DNA of 64,000 bases. It comes from Photobacterium phosphoreum. Lineage in GTDB: Bacteria; Pseudomonadota; Gammaproteobacteria; Enterobacterales; Vibrionaceae. Made by a program: the position numbers and the translations under genes. Shown piece after piece: positions 36,773-45,233 of the stretch. Below the pieces are notes generated by a model that was given only the letters and a program-made list of their open reading frames with translations, ran no database searches and had not been told where the DNA came from. The stretch is from NCBI RefSeq assembly GCF_002954725.1, contig NZ_MSCQ01000001.1, forward strand, positions 1,528,508 to 1,592,507. The letters run 5' to 3'. Numbering within the stretch: the first letter of the stretch is position 1; every line of letters starts with the position of its first letter.

Positions 36773-37105
36773 ATGAACAAACAGCAAGCCCTTACTCAAA
36801 TATTAACCTTTGGTCCACAGCGAGACGCCGCTTTTTCAGTCTTCGTCAGTGCTGACATCGAGCCTAATGAAGTACCGTTTGAGGTTAGTCGACAGCATTT
36901 AATTATGGTGCTAGAGCAATACCTTGCCGATGAGATTGATGCAGATGATCTCGAGCAATGGGCCAACTTAATTAATTTTAGAACAGATATTGATGGCAGC
37001 GATATCGAAGGCTATCTATATGCATTAGCCAATCCAGAAATGATGGGGAATAACGATAATAAAGCGAACATTTTACGCATGCTCGCAGTATTAACACAAA
37101 GCTAA
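36773..37105 (+). CDS. hypothetical protein, 110 residues
   Basis: An acidic soluble protein with no signal peptide or membrane segment. It is mostly helical with two runs of acidic residues (DEIDADDLEQW and NFRTDIDGSDIEG). The family is not recognised. The frame is open from 36704, but that part overlaps the dcuC terminator, so the ATG at 36773 is chosen even though no clear ribosome site precedes it. It is convergent with the RNase H gene, with four bases between the stops. Confidence 0.6.
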   Translation: MNKQQALTQILTFGPQRDAAFSVFVSADIEPNEVPFEVSRQHLIMVLEQYLADEIDADDLEQWANLINFRTDIDGSDIEGYLYALANPEMMGNNDNKANILRMLAVLTQS

Positions 37106-37109
37106 CAGC

Positions 37110-37883
37110 TTAACCTGCGCGGAGTGCAAGTAACGCAGGTAAATCATAAGGCGGTTGGTACAAACAAAAATCGACCTTTTTAATGTCGACCGCTAAAATT
37201 GACATTCGATCCGCTAATTCATTGCCTTCAATGCCGACATGGCCGTTTACATGATGGATAATAACCTGTGCTTTTAATGCTTGGTAACGGGTAAACATTT
37301 TTTGAATCAACACTAAGTTTTTAATTTCACCCCCCGCTTTTTTCCAACCATTTTTCTGCCATGTTACGGCCCACTGAGTAATACATTGAATGGAATATTT
37401 TGAATCACAAAAAATAGCCACAGTCGATGTTTGAGCCAATACCTGTTCGGCTAATACTAATGCTTGGTTAAGTGCATTTAACTCTGCGGTATTATTGGTT
37501 CCCATTGGTTCATACAAGCCATACCATAACTCACTTAGCTGATTATTACGGTATAACGCCAATCCAGATCCCGCTTTACCTGGGTTAGGATCGCAACCAC
37601 CATCGGTGAAAATCTTAATTTCAGCCGTCAATGCATGCACTTGTTCACTGGTTAATGAACCTTTACTCGGAGTAGTGCGTTTTGCTGCTGTTTTATTAGC
37701 ACCGACTGAAGATCGAACGGTTTGCGGTTGTTTACCAAAAGCGGCTACAGCTTCTGTTTGAGTTGGAAATGATTTATATCGTGCCCCTGCAAATTTATCG
37801 ACTTGCTGCTTACAACTTGCCCAGTCACTGTAAATACCAGGTTCACGACCGCTCCAAACAACATAATATTTTTTGGCCACCAT
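37110..37883 (-). CDS. ribonuclease H1 with N-terminal viroplasmin domain
   Basis: This endonuclease cuts RNA in RNA-DNA hybrids. Two domains are visible: an N-terminal viroplasmin/hybrid-binding domain (KKYYVVWSGREPGIYSDWASC onward, about residues 3-48) like that of eukaryotic RNase H1, then a Thr/Lys/Ser-rich linker, and an RNase HI domain from about residue 88. Catalytic acids are in place: Asp in FTDGGCDPNPG, Glu in TNNTAELNAL, Asp in IFCDSKYSI and Asp in NELADRMS. The start at 37883 has GGAG a few bases upstream; the frame is open 17 codons further but without support. At 257 residues it is about 100 longer than E. coli RnhA, which is expected for this class, and a classical rnhA probably lies elsewhere. 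Confidence 0.92.
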   Translation of the reverse strand: MVAKKYYVVWSGREPGIYSDWASCKQQVDKFAGARYKSFPTQTEAVAAFGKQPQTVRSSVGANKTAAKRTTPSKGSLTSEQVHALTAEIKIFTDGGCDPNPGKAGSGLALYRNNQLSELWYGLYEPMGTNNTAELNALNQALVLAEQVLAQTSTVAIFCDSKYSIQCITQWAVTWQKNGWKKAGGEIKNLVLIQKMFTRYQALKAQVIIHHVNGHVGIEGNELADRMSILAVDIKKVDFCLYQPPYDLPALLALRAG

Positions 37884-38099
37884 TTTCTCCACACTCTCTT
37901 CAATATCGTACTGATTGCTCACACGAACATACATACTTGGTATTCTAAGATTCTACCACTAATGTACCTTTCTGATTATGCTAAGATAAACATCACCACT
38001 AAAATATACTCGCATTCACAGTCAATTGTGTCCCCAAACCAATGACGATATCGAGCAATCTACATTTATTTATTCACAGTGTGAGTTTGGAGTTCAATT

Positions 38100-39329
38100 T
38101 TGAGCCATAAAATACGCTTAGACATTGCTAATGGCATGTCACAGCTGGGGATTAATGTTCAACCACAAGATAATATATCAACGGCCATATTTATGGTGCT
38201 TTGCTGTGCCCTTGCGTTTTTATCCTATGTCTTTGTTCGTTGGGGGCTACTCGCTCTATTACGCTCTGCTATTAAACGTTCCCAAGCGACATGGGGACAC
38301 GTCATGGTACGGCACAAAGTGTTTGAAAAACTATCATTGACCATTCCCGCAATGGTGCTCAATATTGTTATACCACTCGTGTTAGATAAGCACGCTATTC
38401 TCAGTAGTTTCATTGATCGCACATTAAGTTTATGGTTAATAATTGTATTAGTAAGAAGCACCTATGCATTTCTTGATGCCACTAACGATATGGCAGATAT
38501 TAATCAGATCAGCCGTAATCTTCCGGTAAAAAGCTTTGTTCAGCTATCAAAGTTAATCATCTTTTTTATCGGCGCAATTATTGCTATTTCAGTACTTGCT
38601 AACCGTTCCCCCATTTATTTTCTTAGTGGCTTAGGTGTCGCGACAGGTTTAGTATTATTAGTTTTCCGCGATACGATTTTAGGCTTTGTCGCCGGTATTC
38701 AGCTATCAGCTAACCAAATGGTTAAAGTAGGTGATTGGATCCAAATGGATAAATACAATGCTAATGGCAGCATTGATGAAGTGTCCCTTACCACCGTTAA
38801 GGTAAAGAACTGGGATAATACGGTTACCAATATTCCAGCTTACGCACTAGTGCAAGATTCGTTTATTAACTGGCGTCAAATGCAAGAGTCTGGTGGACGC
38901 CGGATCAAACGTTCGGTGCTAATCGATATTGAAACCATTAAATTTATTGATGAACAACAGCAACAGCAATTAACGAAGATCCCTTATGTTGCAGACTTTC
39001 TGACCAAGAGAAACGCCGAAATTGCTACGGGTGATGCGCATGCTCTACAAATCACCAATATCACTGTCTTTCGAGCTTACTTAGAAGCTTACTTAAAGCA
39101 AAACAGTAAAATCCGTCAAGATATGACCTTTATTGTGCGTGAATTAGAACCCACAGCTCAAGGTTTACCCGTACAAATTTATGTGTTTGCTAATGATACT
39201 CGTTGGGCGTTTTATGAAGCTATTCAAGCTGATATTTTTGATCACGTATTAGCCATTTTGCCTCAATTTGATCTCTCCGTTTATCAAAGCCCTGATGGCT
39301 CAGATATAAGAAGCATACAAACACATTAA
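38100..39329 (+). CDS. ybdG: mechanosensitive channel of the YbdG (MscM) type
   Basis: An inner-membrane miniconductance mechanosensitive channel. The protein has 409 residues (E. coli YbdG 415), with about five membrane segments in the first 190 residues. The pore and beta-domain segment reads FRDTILGFVAGIQLSANQM, then VKVGDWIQMDKYNANGSIDE and TVKVKNWDNTVTNIPAYALV, the YbdG signature, and an insertion after GGRRIKRSV is typical. The start is TTG: GGAG lies seven bases upstream of it, whereas the first in-frame ATG is twelve codons later without a ribosome site. It is a single gene followed by a terminator. Confidence 0.92.
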   Translation: MSHKIRLDIANGMSQLGINVQPQDNISTAIFMVLCCALAFLSYVFVRWGLLALLRSAIKRSQATWGHVMVRHKVFEKLSLTIPAMVLNIVIPLVLDKHAILSSFIDRTLSLWLIIVLVRSTYAFLDATNDMADINQISRNLPVKSFVQLSKLIIFFIGAIIAISVLANRSPIYFLSGLGVATGLVLLVFRDTILGFVAGIQLSANQMVKVGDWIQMDKYNANGSIDEVSLTTVKVKNWDNTVTNIPAYALVQDSFINWRQMQESGGRRIKRSVLIDIETIKFIDEQQQQQLTKIPYVADFLTKRNAEIATGDAHALQITNITVFRAYLEAYLKQNSKIRQDMTFIVRELEPTAQGLPVQIYVFANDTRWAFYEAIQADIFDHVLAILPQFDLSVYQSPDGSDIRSIQTH

Positions 39330-39336
39330 AAAAACT

Positions 39337-39371
39337 AGAGGTCGAGTTATCATACTTGACCTCTACTCTTT
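39337..39371 (+). terminator. terminator after ybdG
   Basis: AGAGGTCGAG and CTTGACCTCT form a ten-bp stem (one wobble) with an eight-base loop; ACTCTTTT follows. Confidence 0.65.
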
Positions 39372-39393
39372 TAGACCATTTACCCATCAATAT

Positions 39394-40107
39394 TTACTCA
39401 ATTCTTTTTATTGAGATCGTACCAATTGGTAATCCATTTGAATAATGTAAGCCATTTTCAAAATCAGTATCAGCTCTTGTTGATGTCAATAATGATATAT
39501 TTTCATGCGGAGTCAATGGTACATCTGCAGCAGTAAATATCGTTCCAGCATCACTGCCGGCATCATAAGTTTTAATATCTTTTGCAAGCGTGGTAAGCCA
39601 ACCATCGCCATCTTTCAAAGAAAGACTATCAATACCTGCAAACCAATCAGGACTTGGCGCTAACATCGTTACCAATGAAATTAATGGAAACTGTTGGGTT
39701 ACTGTAAATGTTACCGTTACTGAATTTTCACCTGCATCCAAACTGGCAATAGAGAGCCCACTACCATCTATAGTTGAATGCCCATTACCATTATTAATTA
39801 CGCTATTTATCTCAGGTTTAATATCATCTTTAGAGCCCGTTTCAGCGACTTTAACAACACCAGCAGACGCTAATTCATCAACTTTAAACAAATGAACATT
39901 ACTATTATGCGTAAGACCTATTAACCCTGAAAAATGACGATTATTTGGATAATTTGTTGGGAAATTGGTACTACTCCAATTAGAGGTAAACGTTAGCTTA
40001 TAGGTTGCTGTTTCTGAGTAACGATTAAAATCATCATCATTATCACTGCCACACCCGCCAAGTAGAAATAAAATACCAACAAAGAGAGAAAACCCATATT
40101 GCTTCAT
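39394..40107 (-). CDS. spondin-N domain lipoprotein
   Basis: A 237-residue lipoprotein. The ATG at 40107 (GGTGA upstream) begins a signal with lipobox LGGC at about Cys19; another ATG 12 bases upstream has no ribosome site. The acidic spacer SDNDDDFN leads to a spondin-N-like domain: YKLTFTSNWS and HFSGLIGLTHN near the start, MLAPSPDWFAGIDSLSL in the middle and KTYDAGSDAGT near the end, the pattern that in animal spondins forms a beta-sandwich with a metal site. In bacteria this domain occurs in secreted or surface proteins of unknown function. It is monocistronic. A Fur-type site lies 265 bases upstream but faces ygiQ better. Confidence 0.82.
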   Translation of the reverse strand: MKQYGFSLFVGILFLLGGCGSDNDDDFNRYSETATYKLTFTSNWSSTNFPTNYPNNRHFSGLIGLTHNSNVHLFKVDELASAGVVKVAETGSKDDIKPEINSVINNGNGHSTIDGSGLSIASLDAGENSVTVTFTVTQQFPLISLVTMLAPSPDWFAGIDSLSLKDGDGWLTTLAKDIKTYDAGSDAGTIFTAADVPLTPHENISLLTSTRADTDFENGLHYSNGLPIGTISIKRIE

Positions 40108-40371
40108 TTCAATCACCATTTATATCATATGATATTATTATTAATATGAAGTAACATTATGGTTCAAAATATTTTTCACCATGGGATATTCAAGTAATAA
40201 AACGCCCCTAAAAAATTTTATTCTTCTCTGATTTTTATAATTTTCATCTTAATTCTTTTAATAGTCATAAAACTCTATTGGAATAAATGAGTTATCCACT
40301 ATCGTTTAATATCAACTTTTATTATTCACACAAAAATAACGGTCTTATATTTAAGAATACAACAATATAAT

Positions 40372-40386
40372 TGAGAATGATTTTCA
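40372..40386. promoter_or_regulatory. Fur-type operator upstream of ygiQ
   Basis: TGAGAATGATTTTCA matches the 7-1-7 Fur core TGANAATNATTNTCA at every fixed position. It overlaps a possible promoter TTGAGA (40371-40376) - 17 bases - AATAAC (40394-40399) directed at ygiQ. The remainder of the 395-base gap from 40108 to 40502 is AT-rich, with a TATAAT at 40469-40474 lacking a good -35. Confidence 0.5.
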
Positions 40387-40502
40387 CTTACAAAATAACA
40401 TCAATAAAAACCAAAACCATACAAAAGGTCTGGATTTATAAAGGCTAGCCAGCGTTTAGGTGAGCCGCTATAATTCCCGCCTCAAAATATAGAGGTCAAA
40501 AC

Positions 40503-42899
40503 ATGCACACAAAAGTAACTCCTATTAATAGCTATCCTAAGTATTGGGCTGAATGCTATGGCACCGCCCCATTCTTGCCAACATCCCGTAAAGAAATGGA
40601 TGCACTTGGCTGGGACAGCTGTGACATTATCATTGTTACTGGTGATGCCTATGTTGACCATCCTAGCTTTGGTATGGCCGTTATTGGTCGCTTACTTGAA
40701 TCTCAAGGTTTCCGTGTCGGTATTATTGCCCAACCTAAATGGGATAATAAAGACGATTTTATGGCACTGGGACAACCAAACCTTTATTTTGGTATAACGT
40801 CAGGTAACATGGACTCAATGATCAACCGCTATACGGCTGATCGCAAACTACGTAAAGACGATGCTTACACACCGAATAATGAAGGCGGTAAACGTCCAGA
40901 TCGTGCCGTATTAGTTTACTCACAACGTTGCCGTGAAGCTTATAAAGAAGCTCCCATTGTTTTAGGCGGTATTGAAGCTAGCTTACGTCGTCTTGCTCAC
41001 TATGATTACTGGTCAGACAAAGTCCGTCGCTCAGTATTAATGGATGCTAAAGCTGATATTTTATTATTTGGTAACGCTGAACGTGCGCTTGTTGAAGTAT
41101 CACACCGTATCGCAAATGGCGAAGATATTAAGTCATTAACTGATATTGCAGGCACTGCAGTAATGATCAAAGATATTCCTGAACGTTATCAGGAAATTGA
41201 TTCATCACGCATTGAAAAACCCGGTCGTGCAATGGTGATGCAAAACCCATACGCCACCGAAGAAACATGTGCTTCTAATAAAGAAGAAAAAGAAAAACAA
41301 CCACAAGTGATTCACGTTCGTCCCTCTCGTCATGATGCTGAAAATACTGTTGTCCGTTTGCCATCATATGAAAAGCTAGCAAATGACCGTATTTTATATG
41401 CACATGCTAGCCGAGTAATGCACCTAGAAACTAACCCGTATTCTGGACGTGCATTAATCCAAAAACATGCTGATCGTGAATTGTGGATCAACCGTGCGCC
41501 GATTCCACTATCTACTGAAGAAATGGATTTTGTATTTGGATTACCTTTTGCTCGCGTACCTCACCCAAGTTACGGTAAAGCAAAAATCCCAGCGTATGAC
41601 ATGATCAAAACCTCGGTTAATATCATGCGTGGTTGCTTTGGTGGTTGTTCTTTCTGTTCTATCACCGAACATGAAGGACGTATCATCCAAAACCGTTCTC
41701 AAGAATCGATTCTGAATGAGCTAGAAGAAATTCGCGATAAAGTCCCTGGTTTTACAGGTACGATCTCTGATTTGGGTGGTCCAACAGCCAACATGTATCG
41801 TTTAGGCTGTTCAGATCCTCGAGCAGAAGCAAATTGCCGTCGTCCATCATGTATCTTCCCTAAGATTTGTGAAAAACTAAATACTGACCATCAACATCTG
41901 ATAGATCTATACCGCAGTGCTCGTGATGTTAAAGGCATTAAAAAGATCATGATCGCGTCAGGCGTTCGTTATGATTTGGCCGTAGAATCACCAGAATATG
42001 TGCGTGAGCTTGTGACTCACCATGTGGGCGGATACTTAAAAATCGCGCCTGAGCACACAGAGAAAGGTACACTTGATCTGATGATGAAGCCGGGCATGGG
42101 CACCTATGACCGCTTTAAATCGATGTTTGAACAATACAGTCAAGAAGCAGGTAAAAAACAATACCTTATTCCTTACTTTATTTCAGCGCATCCCGGCTCA
42201 ACGGATGACGATATGTTGAACCTCGCGTTATGGCTTAAACAAAACGATTACCAATGTGATCAGGTACAAAACTTTTACCCGTCACCAATGTGTAATGCAA
42301 CAGCCATGTACCACTCTGAAACTAACCCGTTGAAGAAAGTGAAGTACAAAGGTCGTGAAGATTTATTTGTCGCAAAAGGTGAGCGTCAACGCCGCTTGCA
42401 CAAAGCACTATTACGCTACCACGATCCAGTAAACTGGCCTCTTATCCGTGATGCTTTAATCACGATGGGCAAGAAATATCTGATTGGCAATCGTCCCAAT
42501 TGTTTAGTGCCAGAAGCTGGCAGTGACGCGGAAATGACACCTGCGGAACGTCGCGGTTCTGGTCGTCATGGTTCAAAACGTTTTGCGACTAAGAACCCAA
42601 ATCAACCCGATATTCGTACTGATGGCAAACGCCCTCAAAGTAACCGTAACGGTAAGCCATTAGGTAATGGTAATACTGCATCAACAGGTACAAGCAGTAA
42701 CCGCGGTGGAAGTAACAACGCGAATAATACAACCAGCAACCGCGGCGGAAGTAATAACGCGAATAATACAACCAGCAACCGCGGCGGAAGTAATAACGCG
42801 AATAATACAAGTGGTAACCGTAATGGTAAGCCCGGTCAACCAAGTAACCGTCCTACTAACCGTAATGGCAAACCAACACGTAACCGCACAGGTGCGTAA
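40503..42899 (+). CDS. ygiQ: YgiQ-family radical SAM protein
   Basis: A cytoplasmic radical S-adenosylmethionine enzyme of 798 residues; its substrate is not known. The N-terminal B12-binding-like region begins with [20 protein letters not shown]. The iron-sulfur motif CFGGCSFC (CxxxCxxC) lies near residue 379, and a YgiQ-specific C-terminal region contains [20 protein letters not shown]. The last 80 residues are a low-complexity tail rich in Asn, Gly, Arg and Ser with a thirteen-residue unit repeated three times. Length is above that of E. coli YgiQ (739), mainly because of this tail. A Fur-like site lies upstream, which is interesting for an iron-sulfur enzyme. A strong terminator follows. 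Confidence 0.93.
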   Translation: MHTKVTPINSYPKYWAECYGTAPFLPTSRKEMDALGWDSCDIIIVTGDAYVDHPSFGMAVIGRLLESQGFRVGIIAQPKWDNKDDFMALGQPNLYFGITSGNMDSMINRYTADRKLRKDDAYTPNNEGGKRPDRAVLVYSQRCREAYKEAPIVLGGIEASLRRLAHYDYWSDKVRRSVLMDAKADILLFGNAERALVEVSHRIANGEDIKSLTDIAGTAVMIKDIPERYQEIDSSRIEKPGRAMVMQNPYATEETCASNKEEKEKQPQVIHVRPSRHDAENTVVRLPSYEKLANDRILYAHASRVMHLETNPYSGRALIQKHADRELWINRAPIPLSTEEMDFVFGLPFARVPHPSYGKAKIPAYDMIKTSVNIMRGCFGGCSFCSITEHEGRIIQNRSQESILNELEEIRDKVPGFTGTISDLGGPTANMYRLGCSDPRAEANCRRPSCIFPKICEKLNTDHQHLIDLYRSARDVKGIKKIMIASGVRYDLAVESPEYVRELVTHHVGGYLKIAPEHTEKGTLDLMMKPGMGTYDRFKSMFEQYSQEAGKKQYLIPYFISAHPGSTDDDMLNLALWLKQNDYQCDQVQNFYPSPMCNATAMYHSETNPLKKVKYKGREDLFVAKGERQRRLHKALLRYHDPVNWPLIRDALITMGKKYLIGNRPNCLVPEAGSDAEMTPAERRGSGRHGSKRFATKNPNQPDIRTDGKRPQSNRNGKPLGNGNTASTGTSSNRGGSNNANNTTSNRGGSNNANNTTSNRGGSNNANNTSGNRNGKPGQPSNRPTNRNGKPTRNRTGA
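42696..42812 (+). repeat. 39-bp tandem repeat, three copies, in the ygiQ tail
   Basis: Three units of 39 bp (starting at 42696, 42735 and 42774) encode [13 protein letters not shown] three times, the last unit changing its final codons. Units 2 and 3 are almost identical and unit 1 differs by a few silent changes, so unit number may vary between strains. Confidence 0.9.
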
Positions 42900-42928
42900 T
42901 TAACGCTCATGATTAAACACTGAGTCTT

Positions 42929-42968
42929 AAACAACAACGCCGTCTTATTTAAGACGGCGTTGTTGTTT
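42929..42968 (+). terminator. strong terminator after ygiQ
   Basis: A perfect 19-bp stem with a two-base loop (arms 42929-42947 and 42950-42968, core ACGCCGTCTTA) ends in TTTT; it is symmetric and could work in both directions. Confidence 0.92.
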
Positions 42969-43090
42969 TATAACTATTTGACTTAATATTAATAATTTTA
43001 ATGATTAGTTAGAGCACTAATGGCAAAATAAAACACACAAATGATTAACAATATTTTTGTTTTTCACATTTTTAGGGATAAGTCATCATT

Positions 43091-44098
43091 GTGAGATACA
43101 TCTATACTATTGGCCTTACTTCAACATTGCTCATTGCAGGGTCTGCTGCTGCTAGCATATCTCAAGATTATGATGCTTGCTTACTCAATGCAGTGAAAAA
43201 CCAAAGTGGTAGCCTAACACTGAATGACATTCGCTTACGCTGCAAAAATACGGTAGCAAGTATAACCAAAGACACAGATAAATCTCAGCCATCTCTCGTC
43301 TCTCAACGTTTAAAATATGAACGAGATACCGCTTTTAACCGCTTTGTTATTACGCCTCATCGTATGAATTATTTCCTCCCCGTAGTCATGACAGATAGCA
43401 TTAATCATACTGCTTACAAGGATAGTTCTTGGGGCGGTAAAATGAAAAATGCCGAAGCTGAATTTCAAATCAGTTTTAAAACCCCATTAAGTTATGGTGA
43501 TTTACTGATCCATAATGATGGCTTATTTGCCGCTTTGACATTGAAATCATACTGGCAAGTGTACGCTGAGGATATATCACGTCCCTTTAGAGAAACTAAC
43601 TATCGTCCTGAAATGTTTTATCTTGCGCCAACACCTTGGGCTCCTTTTGGTGCAAACACGTGGATGACATTAGGTATAGAACATCAGTCTAATGGTCGAA
43701 CTCAAGGGTTATCTCGAAGTTGGAATCGTGTCTATACTGATCTGATTGTTGAAAAAGGTAATTTAGTTTTCTCACTACGTCCTTGGTGGCGTATACCTGA
43801 AGACAAGAAAGAAGATCCATTATCGCCTAAAGGAGATGATAACCCAGATATCATTGATTATATGGGGCATTATGAAGTCAATGCAGTCTATAAGTGGCTA
43901 GATTACGAATTTAGCTTCACGGGTCGTCAAAACTTTGCCACCAATAAAGGTTATGGTGAACTTGGTATGACTTTCCCGTTATGGGGTAAGTTACGAGGAT
44001 ACACTAAGTACTCTACAGGCTATGGTGAGAACTTAATTGATTACAATCACAAGCAACAGCGAATCGGTGTCGGTGTTTCATTAACTGATTTACTCTAA
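43091..44098 (+). CDS. pldA: outer membrane phospholipase A
   Basis: An outer-membrane beta-barrel that hydrolyses phospholipids which reach the outer leaflet. Residues 1-21 form a signal peptide ending SAAA. The catalytic segment EHQSNGR supplies His198 and Ser200, and Asn212 follows at the same 14-residue spacing as His142/Asn156 of E. coli OMPLA. The C-terminus alternates hydrophobic residues as barrel strands do. At 335 residues it is longer than E. coli PldA (289), mainly because of an N-terminal insert (about 22-80). The start is a GTG with a rather distant AGGGA site, so the exact N-terminus is uncertain. Its stop overlaps a convergent small gene. Confidence 0.93.
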   Translation: MRYIYTIGLTSTLLIAGSAAASISQDYDACLLNAVKNQSGSLTLNDIRLRCKNTVASITKDTDKSQPSLVSQRLKYERDTAFNRFVITPHRMNYFLPVVMTDSINHTAYKDSSWGGKMKNAEAEFQISFKTPLSYGDLLIHNDGLFAALTLKSYWQVYAEDISRPFRETNYRPEMFYLAPTPWAPFGANTWMTLGIEHQSNGRTQGLSRSWNRVYTDLIVEKGNLVFSLRPWWRIPEDKKEDPLSPKGDDNPDIIDYMGHYEVNAVYKWLDYEFSFTGRQNFATNKGYGELGMTFPLWGKLRGYTKYSTGYGENLIDYNHKQQRIGVGVSLTDLL

Positions 44099-44250
44099 CG
44101 AAATAATTCAAACCCAATAAAAATAATCGCAGCGGAGCCTAATACCGCAACCAAACCAGTGACAATCTGATTTTGCTGCGATTTTGATAAATAACGAATA
44201 ACCCAATAAGCAAAGGCTAATAGTCCAACAATAACCAATAACTTTAACAT
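44095..44250 (-). CDS. small membrane protein, 51 residues
   Basis: An ATG at 44250 preceded by AAGGAG at a six-base spacing opens a 51-codon frame. The protein has two hydrophobic segments, MLKLLVIVGLLAFAYWVI (about 1-18) and a second one about 31-47 (LVAVLGSAAIIFIGFELF), joined by a polar loop with SKSQQNQ, so it should be a hairpin-like inner-membrane protein. The stop overlaps the pldA stop by three bases on the opposite strand. No family is recognised. A longer frame at 44108-44293 on the same strand lacks a ribosome site and hydrophobic logic and is taken as a shadow of this gene. Confidence 0.62.
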   Translation of the reverse strand: MLKLLVIVGLLAFAYWVIRYLSKSQQNQIVTGLVAVLGSAAIIFIGFELFR

Positions 44251-44358
44251 CCAGCACTCCTTTGACTTTGGCTAACAAATAATGGCATACCAATATGATA
44301 TCTGATTGACAACGATCAATCTGAGTCTTGTCTATAAAGTGTAGGTGGTTATATCAAT

Positions 44359-44386
44359 AAAAATAGCACCCTCAGGTGCTATTTTT
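44359..44386. terminator. bidirectional terminator
   Basis: AAAAATAGCACC and GGTGCTATTTTT form a perfect 12-bp stem around CTCA with T-tracts on both sides. It lies 25 bases after the DUF2884 gene on the minus strand. Confidence 0.88.
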
Positions 44387-44411
44387 AACCATTGTTTATC
44401 TTTCGCTGTTA

Positions 44412-45158
44412 TTACATTTTAAACATTGGTATGTCTTGTAATTGTGGAATAATTTGTTGAAGTTGTTGTTCTTGTTTTGCTAATCCTTCAATTGAACCAC
44501 ATAAATCATTGGCTTTTACTTTCATTTCACCACTATGCTGAGTCACGGTATCCGTGATCTGGGTCTTTAACTGTGAAAATTTAGTCTGCATTTGGCTAAA
44601 ATCTAAATCACCATTTTTCATTTCATCACCCAGCGCCATTAATACACTCGATATTGATTCTACTGTTACTTGCTGCATAGCGTTTTCAAATTCAGTTTTC
44701 CATGTTGTGTCCATACTGCTAAACACATCAGCAGGCATCACAAACTCGCCTTGTTTATTATGAAATTTTTGCTGTGCTTGTTCACTTAATTGATTAACGA
44801 GAGCCTGCACTTTTAAAAATGCTGCTTGTGAATCAAAACTACTAGAAACATCCTTCAAGACAGCTAATGCTAATCCTGTTCCTTGCTGTGCTAGCGCTGC
44901 CATTTGTGGCAAATAGGTCTGCATATTGTCACTATAGGCAGTTAATGCTTGTTGTTGCATCGTATTAAGATCAATTTTCTGTCCATTAATAAATAAATTA
45001 TTATTATCGTCGATCAATAATTTAGGTTTTCCTGCTTCATAAACCGATACATTACCTTTATCAATATGAATAGGATTAGGAACATCAACAGGACAGCTTT
45101 GTGCATATACTGTACTTGAACCTAATAGCAACGCACTGCCAATCAACCATTTTTTCAT
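44412..45158 (-). CDS. yggN: DUF2884 (YggN-like) exported protein
   Basis: An exported protein of 248 residues. The signal peptide MKKWLIGSALLLGSSTVYA ends with a clean signal peptidase I site before QSCPVDV. The mature chain has the DUF2884 features: IHIDKGNVSVYEAGKP near the N-terminus, then a long helical region rich in Gln, Ala and Leu (about 80-230) and a cysteine pair (mature N-terminus and LCGSIEG). Function is unknown. The second ATG (45158) is chosen for ribosome-site spacing; the first, six bases upstream, is possible. It is 20 bases downstream of the giant adhesin's terminator, so it has its own promoter. Confidence 0.85.
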   Translation of the reverse strand: MKKWLIGSALLLGSSTVYAQSCPVDVPNPIHIDKGNVSVYEAGKPKLLIDDNNNLFINGQKIDLNTMQQQALTAYSDNMQTYLPQMAALAQQGTGLALAVLKDVSSSFDSQAAFLKVQALVNQLSEQAQQKFHNKQGEFVMPADVFSSMDTTWKTEFENAMQQVTVESISSVLMALGDEMKNGDLDFSQMQTKFSQLKTQITDTVTQHSGEMKVKANDLCGSIEGLAKQEQQLQQIIPQLQDIPMFKM

Positions 45159-45182
45159 AGACATTTCTCTTTCATTTTATCT

Positions 45183-45213
45183 AAAAAAGCAGCTATCTAA
45201 AGCTGCTTTTTTT
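45183..45213. terminator. terminator after the giant adhesin
   Basis: AAAAAAGCAGCT and AGCTGCTTTTTTT form a 12-bp stem around six bases, with T-tracts on both strands. On the minus strand it lies 21 bases after the adhesin stop codon. Confidence 0.88.
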
Positions 45214-45233
45214 AGTTTGATTATTCGTTAATG

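Noticed and set aside
44108-44293. 61-codon minus-strand frame near the pldA end
   Set aside because: It overlaps a shorter frame (44095-44250) that has a strong ribosome site and a membrane-protein pattern; this one has neither.
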